Below the pieces are notes generated by a model. That model was given only the letters and a program-made list of their open reading frames with translations, was not told where the DNA came from and made no database searches. A program made the position numbers and the translations under genes. From Gliomastix tumulicola (lineage: Eukaryota; Ascomycota; Sordariomycetes; Hypocreales; Bionectriaceae), in contig BCHX01000004.1 of the NCBI GenBank assembly GCA_001599755.1, positions 3,286,001 to 3,350,000 of the forward strand: a DNA stretch of 64,000 nucleotides, given 5' to 3'. Positions 46,648-56,217 of this stretch are shown piece by piece. Each line of letters begins with the position of its first letter. The stretch's first letter is position 1.

Positions 46648-47739
46648 TTAGTAGCACGAGTAGCCACCGTCAATGATGCAGTTGCTGCCAGTCATGAACT
46701 TGGAAGCATCAGAAGCGAGGAAGACGCAGAGGCCGTTGAGCTCATCAACGCCACCGAGGCGGTTCTGGGGCGTCAGGGACTTCCAGATCTTCTTCTGGGC
46801 CTCGAGGGCGGGAACGCGGTTGAGGGCGGTGTCCATGTAGCCGGGGGAGATGCAGTTGACGCGGATGTCGTGCTTGGCCCACTCGGCGGCGATGGACTTG
46901 GCGTACTGGATGACACCGGCCTTGGAGGCGTTGTAGCAGGACTGCTCCTGGGGGTAGTTGACGATGCTACCGGACATGGAAGCGACGAGGACGAGGCTGC
47001 CAGGCTTGCCGGCGCCCATCATGGCACGGCCGACGGACTGGGTCATGAGGAAGGTACCCGTGAGGTTGATGTCGATGAGACGACGGAACATGGCGGGGTC
47101 GTAGGTCTCGGCCTTGATGTTGGAGTCGGCAATACCAGCGGCGTTGACGAGAACGTCAGGAACACCGAAGTGCTCGACGACGGACTCGACAGCAGCGTTG
47201 ATGGCACCGCCGTCACGGACGTCGACCTTGAAGAAGGAGACGGGGAGGCCGGACTTGTCGTGCAGCTCGGCAGCAGCCACGTCACCCAGCTCCTGGTTCG
47301 CGTCGAAGATGATGACGGCCTTAGCGCCAGCCTCTGCGCACGCGCGGGCCATGTAGTTTCCGAGACCGCGGGCGCCGCCGGTGACGATGACGATCTTGCC
47401 CATGACGGTCATGTTCTTGAGGGTCTGGGGCATGGCGTCGTAGACCTTGCGCGAGAGGGGCTGGATCACGTCGCCCTCCGTGGGGGGCACGGGGCTGTCG
47501 AAGGGGACCTGGGCGGCGCCCTCGGGGACGCGGACGGTGCTGTGCTCACCCTGGCCGGCGCCGTAGATGGTCACGGGGACCTCCTTCTCGCGGACGACGC
47601 TCTTCTTGTTCTGGGTGTCGGTGACGAGGTTGGCGCGCGTGGAGGAGAAGGCGCGGACGCCGGCGATGCGCACGGCGGGCGTGGCAATGCGGGCGGTGGG
47701 AGCGGCGAGCCGCATGGCATTTCGCGTGACGAAAGACAT
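46648..47739 (-). CDS. Short-chain dehydrogenase, D-arabinitol/mannitol dehydrogenase type, with mitochondrial-like presequence
   Basis: A single exon of 363 residues starts at ATG 47739. The first ~37 residues (MSFVTRNAMRLAAPTARIAT, then RIAGVRAFSSTRANL) are rich in Arg, Ala and Ser with no acids, and RAFSST looks like a processing site, so a mitochondrial presequence is likely. After a linker the classical SDR fold starts near residue 112: TGGARGLG (cofactor), NAAGIADS, a Ser in VASMSGS and the catalytic YNASK. The C-terminus SDASKFMTGSNCIIDGGYSC is that of D-arabinitol 2-dehydrogenases and related polyol or xylulose enzymes. These interconvert sugar alcohols and ketoses with NAD(P). Which polyol, and whether the import signal works, cannot be told from sequence. 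There are no introns and codon use is strongly biased, suggesting high expression. Confidence 0.82.
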   Translation of the reverse strand: MSFVTRNAMRLAAPTARIATPAVRIAGVRAFSSTRANLVTDTQNKKSVVREKEVPVTIYGAGQGEHSTVRVPEGAAQVPFDSPVPPTEGDVIQPLSRKVYDAMPQTLKNMTVMGKIVIVTGGARGLGNYMARACAEAGAKAVIIFDANQELGDVAAAELHDKSGLPVSFFKVDVRDGGAINAAVESVVEHFGVPDVLVNAAGIADSNIKAETYDPAMFRRLIDINLTGTFLMTQSVGRAMMGAGKPGSLVLVASMSGSIVNYPQEQSCYNASKAGVIQYAKSIAAEWAKHDIRVNCISPGYMDTALNRVPALEAQKKIWKSLTPQNRLGGVDELNGLCVFLASDASKFMTGSNCIIDGGYSCY

Positions 47740-48958
47740 TGTGTTTGTGTGTTTGTGTGTTGCGAAAGTAACTAGTAAGTAGTAAGGTTGTTGTGTAGAA
47801 GAGAGTTAGGAACTGGTTGTGCTACTCTTGCAACAAGTAGCTGTTATATATGCGCGAGCTGCTGGATGGGGGTTGTGTCTTGCAGAGAGACGAAGTTGTA
47901 AGAACAGAAGAGGGCAAGCTCGACACAATGGAGAAGAGAGGTGAGGAGGGGGGAAATGATAGAGGAACAAAAGTGAGAGGAGAAGTGAACAAGAAGAGAG
48001 TTGGCTGGGGAGAGTTGATATAGGTGAGAGGTGGGAGGTCAGGGTGTGGGGCTCTGAAATTCTCACCTCAGGACGGGACGGCGGAGGGGAAATAAAGGGA
48101 TGAGCCTGGGGAGGAATTGGGGAGTCTCTGTGCTTGTAGTGGGAGCTGGTACAGCTTTCGGCGCGGTACGAGACGAGCGTTTGCAATGTCAATGGGCAAT
48201 GGCAATGTCCTGGCAGGTATCCTGACCGAAATTCGGAGGTGTGAGCGCAGCAAAAGATGGCATCTCGAAGGGTCGAAAGCCAGGGTGGGGGGACTGTTTT
48301 TGGCTGCTTTGGCGGGCTTTAGCTGGCTACAGGGGGTGAGGCCCTGACGCAGGCCCTGCTGCAGGCGGCGAGTGGGGGGCGTGTGATAATAGGTACATGT
48401 AATGTGGGTGCGGCCCCCACCTGCCCCCAAGTACCTTCTCTGGAACCCAGAACCCTTTCCTTTCCTCCTCTATTCGCTGTTACTGCTCCAGGGCGTGCCC
48501 CTGCCGAAAAACTGCTGAATTCAATGCCCCGACCGTAATCGTATCGCCCAGCCACAGCCCATCACGGCCTTTGTACATGCCTCTAGACTTTGTTCTATTT
48601 TCAGCCGCTCTCAGCCCTCCTCGCATTATCGACACGTGTAGACAGCTGACCATTGTTCTGGCCCATTGTCGGACGGCCTTCTTCGCGTTCTGGGCTATGA
48701 TGCAACTGGCACACCAACCCAAGAGATGCACGATGCTTGGCGAGTCTGCATTGTGGATGTGACCCAGCAGCCATGGAGCCGGGATCGACCACCTGCCTGG
48801 AGTCTCTGTCACTCTGATTCTGACGATCCCGTCGCCGCCTACGCGAGAACTGGAGCTCTGGCGGTCGCGAAAAGCTGGACCCTGTGGCGAGCGAGCGAGC
48901 GGGCGAGTTGTGGACTGCCGGCCCTGGCCCAACTGAGTCAATGTCGGGCAGTTGAAAA

Positions 48959-49008
48959 GTCTATCGCCGTCTCCCCAAGAGAGACGGAGGCGCTAGTATC
49001 TGAGCGCC
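48959..49008 (+). other. Two tandem hairpins (module A)
   Basis: CCGTCTC (48967-48973) pairs with GAGACGG (48981-48987) around a 7-nt loop, and GGCGCT (48989-48994) pairs with AGCGCC (49003-49008) around an 8-nt loop. The module is preceded by GTCTAT. It shares its stems with the module at 49173-49248 in opposite orientation. Confidence 0.45.
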
Positions 49009-49172
49009 GGTTCGGGGCTCCCGTTGGAGATTTGACAGCATTACGAATTTCGCGAGTGCAGGCAAGCTATTGGGCACACACTGAGACAGCTCATACGATG
49101 AAGTTCTGGGTCTCCATTCAAGATCCTGAAATGATGGGAGGTGACATGATGTGATACGAGTTGAGTGGCGTT

Positions 49173-49248
49173 GTCTATGGCGCTTTCAGAGCGCCTCAAT
49201 GTGATTCGAACTGCCGTCCTTATCGAGACGGCCCTCTAGATAATAGAC
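49173..49248 (-). other. Closed two-hairpin structure (module B), 76 nt
   Basis: GTCTAT (49173-49178) pairs with ATAGAC (49243-49248), enclosing GGCGCT/AGCGCC (49179-49195) and GCCGTC/GACGGC (49213-49232). Read on the minus strand the order of elements matches module A. It is tRNA-sized and contains TTCGAAT, but that heptamer is not flanked by a T-stem, so it is not a normal tRNA. Confidence 0.4.
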
Positions 49249-52226
49249 CACCACCCCCCAAACGGCGGTCAAAACGGTTCCATCAGATCTGAGAAGTGCA
49301 TGACGTGTCTCAGAGACTGGAATCTCAGCAAACCCTCACCGTAACGGATCCGTGGGACAGCTGCTGCTGCTCGTTAATTTAGGAAATCGGCATTCCAGGA
49401 CAGAAGGGGGGGCGTGTGCGGAGAGAGACAAGAAAAAAAAGGAGGCCGGCCCAGCTGCAAGCTACCCATGCTCGCGGTGCTGCGCGGGTCCGAAACCAGA
49501 CTCTCTAGGGGGCTAATGCACCACGTTGACAAGGGTGCGTGAAAGATTTTCTGGTCACGAGGACAGCCTCGCCAGGGTCTGCCTCTGCTTGTGTCTGGAA
49601 GGTCTGGAAAGTTGAATGCAGCTCAACTCCTTCACCACCAGCGATCAAGTCGTAAGACGGAGTCTGGTTGCAGAGTGTCCCCCGCGCGTCTCCGTCGTAA
49701 TGGTACAAGAAAATAGGTACTTCACACCCAGCACAGGAGCAAGTCCTTGGTGACATCCTCCTGCCCTTGTCCTGTCAGTTCAATGAGCTGGCTGGTTTCG
49801 TGCTGCTATCCCGTGCAGCTTCATGTATGCGAGTGTGATCCGTGCCCATGTCCGCTATACCCCTTCATCTGGGTTGAATCTCCCAGCCCTTCGGGAATTC
49901 TGATCTCCCCGCTAACTCCTTGAACCCATCGTGCACACGGCGAGGTTGATCAAGCATCGTGACATGCGTCAACATGGACACCAAGAACAGATATGCATGC
50001 CACTTTCTGTGCATGCTCCCGCTTTCCCACCCACTTTGACGCGCAGCAACTGGAGGTGATAGCCAACACAATCCACAGGGTTTAAGATACCTACCCGACA
50101 GAGCCAAGAAGTCCCTCTCCAACAAGTGCCCGGGAAGCGAGGTATCAAGGGAAATCTGACACGCGTAGTGCAACGGGGGGCCAACTCAGATACGCGGCAT
50201 CCTACCCGCGATGCGGAACACGCAAAGAGACCACGACAAACCAAGATGAAAATTCAGACTGATCAGATGACCCCTTCCATGGTCGCGGAAAGAAGTGCCC
50301 GGTGCCGGAGGGTTATCAGAGGAGGTATGGCAAGGGGGGGGAGGGGAGGGATCATGGCGTGGTGAGACTTGAGGACCGTCCGCGGGCATTTTTTTCTTTT
50401 CTTGCACCATGTTTGATTTCCAAGCCACGGATTTCGGTTCTACTAATTTCAAAATAGATGGGGCCCCTGCGTTAAGCTTTTGTTCCCCCACGTTGCTTAG
50501 ACTCCGCACACGTTGGAGAGCTGCTCCCACGCCATTGGTCTGCTGGGCGAAGAAGAAGAAGAAGAAGCTCATCCTGTTTGTTACTCGCCGTTCTGATAAT
50601 TAGCTCTCCAGCGACAAGGCGACGCTCGAGCGTTCAGTGGAGATTGGAATTCGGCTGCCTGGTGTTCTAGAATAGTGCACAGCGCTATCGAGGCGTGGTG
50701 CTTTGAAAGGGGAGAAGGGGAGGAGAGCTAAGCTCAACTGTTCTTCTCCTGCTCCTGACTTTCGCAGGCATGCCTGCACAGCTACGAAGAGCTGGAGATG
50801 CCAGATCCTGCTGGGGAGGAAAACCGCACGGCATTCACGGGTCGCCTTCTTCACCTTTCCATTCCTCCCGAGGAGGAGGACTTTCAAAGGTCCCATGACC
50901 AGACAGGCGGCCGTTCGCTCCTCCCGGTCTGGAAGCTTCCTCTTTCCCCCCACGTCCACCGAGATGAACTCCGTTCTCGGATATAAAGTAGTATTATTTA
51001 AATGATAGGGGGGAGAGAGAGAGAGAGAGAGAGCCGCAGGGAGGGCTTTCGTTTGAAAGGGGATGGATGCCATGCTGTCCCACCCCGCAAGCAGATTTCC
51101 GCTAAGCTCCCTGATTATGCCAAGAGATTTGCATATTACCACTGGCAACTTTTCTCGCTAGCGGCCGGGAGTGTGGCAGGGGAAAACACAGCTAGGGTGG
51201 TGAACGTGGTGGGTGTGGCTGTAGCTTCTCTGAGACTTTTCATCCCTGATGTCTCTGATGGATTGAGAAGGAAGGAAGGAAGGAACAGCAGTTCGTCTGT
51301 CTTGAGAGATTGTACCGAGTGGCGTTCGTAGATAGGTAGTCCCTAGTTAGGTACCTAGGTAAGGTATGTACCTGGAAGTCTCTAGGTATTTCAGCAATCC
51401 TGGAGTGTTGCGTTGATGCCGAGTCAGGAAGAGCCCGAAAGCAAGGCGTCGAGCAATTTGCAGGGTTTCCTCCCTGACTCGCAGTTAAAGCAAGTTTCCC
51501 AGTCTGCTCTGCCATTGCTTGCAACGGCTTCCTGGCAAGTATACGACACATTATTGTCTCAAAAGGGACTGAGACATCACATCTTACTCCCCCAAACCAA
51601 GGAAACCGGGGACGGCTAGTTGTCTTGGGATGGATGATGCGCTGTTATCTCTCTAGGTCCCATGACCTCCCTCCCCCCCCGAAGACCAAGACACTGCCCG
51701 TGGGGTGACCTGCTCGATCGTAATGTGATTTGCAACTGCTTGCAGCCGTACTAGCAGCGAGGTGCTGCCACTGCCCTTCCCCCGTGGCGTGATGGCGAGT
51801 TGTGTCATTCGCCCGCTCTGAACGCAACCTGGTGATAGTCCTGCAGTCTCGAGCTGCCGCTCCGCACAGCTCTAGCGAATTATTTGATCCTGAGTCACCT
51901 CAGCCCAAGGACAGCTCTACGTAATAGCTCCCCCTCTGTCTATCTGCTTCCTGTCTCGAAGAGAGCTGCCTCAACGTCAGCTTCCCACCCCCCACCAACG
52001 CTCCATCTCTCACGCCATCATGGACCGGTTTTTCTCTCCACAAGCATCCACACCGGCATCATCACTCCTGCTCGTCTCGCAGACTAACAGCTTTTTATGA
52101 TGGGTCGGAATCCAGGCAGCCAGGAAAAAAACAACACACGAAAAGACGCTGGACGAGGTGACTGGTCACATCGATGAGAAGAAAAGATTTCTCTACCGAA
52201 GGTTCTATTGCCACCAGCGGATGTCG

Positions 52227-52244
52227 CCGAGGGACGCCCCTCGG
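52227..52244. other. Perfect 7-bp hairpin
   Basis: CCGAGGG and CCCTCGG are separated by ACGC, giving a perfect 7-bp stem with a 4-nt loop. It lies about 610 bp beyond the stop codon of the minus-strand rsc9 gene. Its role is unknown. Confidence 0.35.
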
Positions 52245-52855
52245 TGTAGATACATCGGATGGAGGGGTGTAGGCAGCATGTAGGAGATTTTCATCTTATC
52301 AGTAGAATGTCGGTGGGAGGCGAGTATCTGGCACAGCATGCCGAGCCGCAGCTATGACCTACTAGACTTAGGCTAAACTGGCACAGTGATGACATGAGAG
52401 CGAGAGAAAATGGACTTCTACTCTTATGAATGATGGAATATTTGGCAGAATCCTCGAGTAACTTCCGTTATATCCACCTCGATCGTCGTCTCACACATTA
52501 TTCTACTACCTCATAGCCAGCCACTGCTCGTGGCTCTTGGTATCGCGAGAAAACGCCAGTTCCAAATGTAAACGCCGTCCCATGCCAGAGGCCCTGCCAA
52601 TCCCAACGGGCAGATCATTGCCCTCGCGTAGCACCAAGTGCTGACTTGGAATAGAGCTTTGGTTAACCCACTCCCGTCTGCAGGCGATTCCTGCCAGCCC
52701 ATAATCGTCACCTTTCTCGCCTTTCTCCGTCAATAGACCCCGTGCTATTCTCCTCGGCCGACGTAAGAAACATCTACGTCTAGACGTTTGAGCCTTGCCG
52801 CTAAACCCTCCCGTTCAGGCGTAAGAGAAGACAAACTGTCGTAGACTGTGGACCT

Positions 52856-55781
52856 TTACTCGTCCGCCGAGATCTCCGGACTATCAAGCTGAATGAAATC
52901 TAGTAATGACGCAACATGCGGAGACTTTTGGCAGGTTAGACGAGATCTTTTTTCACGATGCACATCATTTGCCACTTACCATAGCTTTGTTTTCAGCCAG
53001 GATCTCAAACAATCGTGGCGCTACAGGCCGGAAGAGTCTCTCATTCCAACCGCCCCGTTCCCCACGGACCGACTGGGCTTTTCTCAGCTCGTCCTCAGCA
53101 TCCGTCTTGACCACATTGCGAGCAATGTTCCGCAAAACGAGGACGGCGCTGAAAGGGATGCCGCCTGCTTGAGGAGGACCGGTCGGGTTGCGTTCATCTT
53201 GGACAGTCGCAGTCACCTCGGTGGAGATAGACATCGTGGTCGCCGGGATGACCCACGGCTTACCGGCTTGCTTGAAGGACGGCGCGGTCCCCGGGAGCAT
53301 GGCGGAAATGTGGGTTGTGATGTGGCGAGAGAAGTCGTGGAGATGGAGCTTGGTCGGTTGGAGGTATTTGGTGCATTCTCCCCATGTGCAGATGAAGTCG
53401 CGCTCGACATTTTCAAACTGCCCGCTCTCTTGACGTCTCTCGTGGAGGTGAGCGGCCATGACGTGATTCCACATCTGCTCCGCCTTCAGAGCGAAGTGAC
53501 CACACTTCTCGTTTCGCTTCTCTGGGATCTTAGACCATAGGCAGCGTCCGTACTCCACCCCGTCCAGGCTGAGAGGTCGCGGCCGGGCGCGGAGGCCATG
53601 GATGATGAACTTTTGCTGCGGTCCATCCGGATCTCTCAGAACCTGGGCGTTGGAATCCTTATAAACCGAGGTGCAGTTCCTGATGAAATCAGCGGGGCTG
53701 ATGAGAGGCTGTCCGACAGCTTTCAGGGGCACCAGAAATGCGCCCTGATATGCCTGCCACGCTGCCAGCTGCGTGACAAACGATTCGCCGTCCTCTTCGA
53801 AGAACGACTTGACCCATTTATGAACTCGATCGGGCTCCTCGAGTCTGAGCATCTCCTGAAGAAGGTCCTCAGGCATGGGCGCAATCTCATCTCGAGCAGG
53901 AATCTTTTTCTCCGGCGTTAAGACAAACTCCTTGGGGCTCTTGCGAGCGCCATGCGCAAGGAGGCGCACGAGATGGTCAACCAATTCCTCGGGTACTAGA
54001 GAACGAATGAGATGATCGACGTTGGGTACCACGGCGGTGTACTGGTAGAGAAAATCGAGGCATGCGTCCGTCAGATCATCATCGTTGAGAAGCATCCAAG
54101 TCGCGATGCGTTGAAGGGCGGATTGTGGCACACCCCCAAGCGCATTCGTGGCCTCCAGATTCATTGAGAGGCGGCCTAAAGCGCGCAGAGACGTCAAGAT
54201 AACACCGCGATCGTCTGATGACAGCGAAGACAACAGCGTCTTGTACAAGGCGTCGTCAGGCTCCAGGAACATGTGTGGTGTCAACTGCTCTGCAATATCA
54301 AGTGCCAGATGCTTCAGCTCAGTAAGCGAATCCCTAGCTGGCAGGTGAAGGACGATGCAGATGAGATCCTTGAGCGGGAAAAAGTCGGACATGGTGTATG
54401 CGTTCTCGGGAAGCGTGACCATATTGCGGATGGTCAAGGTAGCTTCAGTGATCAGAAGTAGTTCGTCAGAGTACTTCTCAGGCTGCAGAACGTCCGACGC
54501 GTCTTTCTCGATCAGATTTTCTATCCTCTCCAGGATATCCTGAGTCCCGTCACTACCGTTGAGGACCCCAATGTCAGATGACTCCCCATAAGGGTCCCAT
54601 GACACAGTCCAGTCAACATGGTAGAACAGGCTTCCAACTTGTAGAGCCTTGTCCACTAGTCCTTCGGCCAGTCCGGGGAACGAATCAAACTTATACTTAT
54701 CGCCCCTCTCGAACGAGATTTTGACTAGATGGTTCAGTGCAAACGCTTGCTCCTCGGGGATCTCGGATCGCAAGGCACTCAAACATCTTGTGTAGATGTT
54801 GGGCCCATCGAATCCAGCTGGAGGAGGGATTAGCCAAAGAATGAACGGCGGTGACCGAGGGTATAACCTACTTCCGGGTAGTAAGGCTTGGCGGGGTTCT
54901 GCCAGCTGACGCTGCTGTAGTAAGCGCGCCTTGGAAAACTCAGCAGGTGCATTGCTTGGTGTAGCCACAGCCCGTAGTTGTAGTGGCTTGTGCTGCCGTG
55001 GCTGATAGGAGGTGACGAGAGGCGAGGCATTCTCGCTGGCGGTTGGCTGGTGCATGATGGACGGGCCGCGTTGAGGATGATGCATGGAAGGATTTGAATG
55101 CATGTCTAGGTGAGAAGATGAGGAGGTTGAGTTCGGAGCAGGCGACTGAGTATTGTTTTGGTGGTGACTCGATGCTGTCCTGACCCTGGAGGGACCTGTG
55201 TCAGGCTGGAATATGACACGTTGAGCTGGCGCCTCGCGTAGTCCACGGGAAGCACGAGCGCTTGCTGTAACGTCGGCTGTTGGCTTTTCTCGGGCCGGTG
55301 TACCGTCATCTCCAGACGCAGCAGAATCGGCCGCACCCCCAAAGTTGCTCTCCCGTTTACCGCGGAAATTCTCTCTTGTCCTTGTCAAGAGGCCCGCCCC
55401 CTTGGCAGTGACATCCTCTAGAATGTCCTTGGGGGGCGGCTCCTTGCCATGGATAGTACTGATTTCATAGGCGGCCAAGTTCTTGTAGAACTTCTCTTTC
55501 AGCGCAAAAGCGGTGGAGGCTTCGTTATTGGAGAACAGCCCGAGCTCCGACGCCATACGTCGCCAGGCGAGCTTCTCTTCCGACACTTTGTCATAGCCGC
55601 CATTGGCTACGATGTGGTTGAAGACCTTGAGCAAGTCAAGGTTGGTTGGCCCAACCTTGGGTTCGGGGTCGAATGATGTGCCTCGTTTGGTATGGTATTC
55701 TCGCAGCCCGGCTATAAACTCTTCGTACTCCGGGGTTCGGTCTATGAGGTGTGTTGACGAGTCTTCGAGGACTGGCGCCAT
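52856..55781 (-). CDS. rsc9: RSC chromatin-remodelling subunit Rsc9 (ARID domain)
   Basis: Three exons (55781-54872, 54817-52980, 52924-52856) join to 938 residues. Rsc9 is a subunit of the RSC remodeller in the nucleus. Residues ~15-105 are an ARID domain (EYEEFIAGLREYHTKRG, VANGGYDKVSEEKLAWRRMA). An armadillo-like helical middle follows (GPNIYTRCLSALRSEIPEEQ onward). The C-terminal third holds a winged-helix-like block and Cys/His pairs suggesting C2H2 fingers (CGHFALKAEQMWNHVMAAH, and FICTWGEC...HDFSRHITTH). The first intron (54818-54871) is 54 bp, has no stop and keeps frame, so it could be missed; GTAGGT, GGCTAATC and CCTCCAG support it, and its removal joins ALLPG to TGFDGPNIY. The last intron starts at the GTAAGT after KAM; without it the protein would end early, while the added exon gives SPHVASLLDFIQLDSPEISA. 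Confidence 0.88.
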
Positions 55782-56217
55782 GGTGATAGAGTCGCGATCG
55801 CGGTTTGGATCTTGTCCGCCAGGTTAAACCGGCCGCCCTATTTAACTTGCAGGCACCCAATGCGCCGGATGGCGTGCAACACTGGCGCGCGATTGGGGAT
55901 TGGAGAAATCCGACCGGGATGAATTGGCGACTTGTCGGGGTTGTTACTGCTGCAGAAATGGGTAGTCGCGGGGCGGTGCCGTCTGCACGATGCAAATAAT
56001 GGAGGGATTGAAGGTGCTTCTGGAGCGCGTCGCAGGTCCATTGTAATTTTGGCGATCTGCCAGCACGTGAGGCTGTGCTGAGTCAGCCAATCGGATTGAT
56101 TCCTTTGTCTGCCCCATCCGAGGGCACTTTGGCATTTCTCCTCCACGATTCCTGCCGTCGACCCTTAATTCAACACTCAAGACCAAGCCCAACCAAGCCC
56201 GATCAGACATTCATAAA
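55782..56217. other. Divergent promoter between rsc9 and the Rec114-like gene
   Basis: This 436-bp gap serves two divergent genes. It holds the CACGTG, TGAGTCA and CCAAT cluster listed separately. No gene is visible. Confidence 0.65.
56064..56091 (+). promoter_or_regulatory. CACGTG, TGAGTCA and CCAAT motif cluster
   Basis: CACGTG (56064-56069), TGAGTCA (56079-56085) and CCAAT (56087-56091) lie within 28 bp in the shared promoter, about 130-155 bp before the ATG at 56218. The same three motif types occur upstream of qcr6. Binding factors are inferred from consensus only. Confidence 0.42.

Larger units (their letters stand above)
47740..52855. other. 5.1 kb gap without a recognised gene
   Basis: This is the longest gene-free stretch in the window. 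The left end should hold the SDR promoter and the right end the 3' side of rsc9, but that leaves more than 3 kb unexplained. Frames up to ~180 codons (50600-51148 minus; 48480-48941 minus; 48666-49154 plus) have no family features. Simple repeats include a GAAGAA run near 50549-50568 and a GA run near 51015-51032. Two related hairpin groups (48959-49008 and 49173-49248) and a further hairpin (52227-52244) are listed. No tRNA fold could be completed. Confidence 0.5.

Noticed and set aside
46567..47775. 402-codon open frame antisense to the SDR gene
   Set aside because: Exact overlap with a well-supported enzyme gene; Val/Gly/Asp-rich translation is what strong third-position GC bias produces on the opposite strand.
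49173..49248. tRNA gene on the minus strand
   Set aside because: Size and closing stem fit and TTCGAAT is present, but the heptamer is not flanked by a T-stem and there is no A-box at the right place.
50600..51148. 182-codon minus-strand open frame in the 5.1 kb gap
   Set aside because: Low-complexity and repeat-containing (GA run), no recognisable domain; probably chance.
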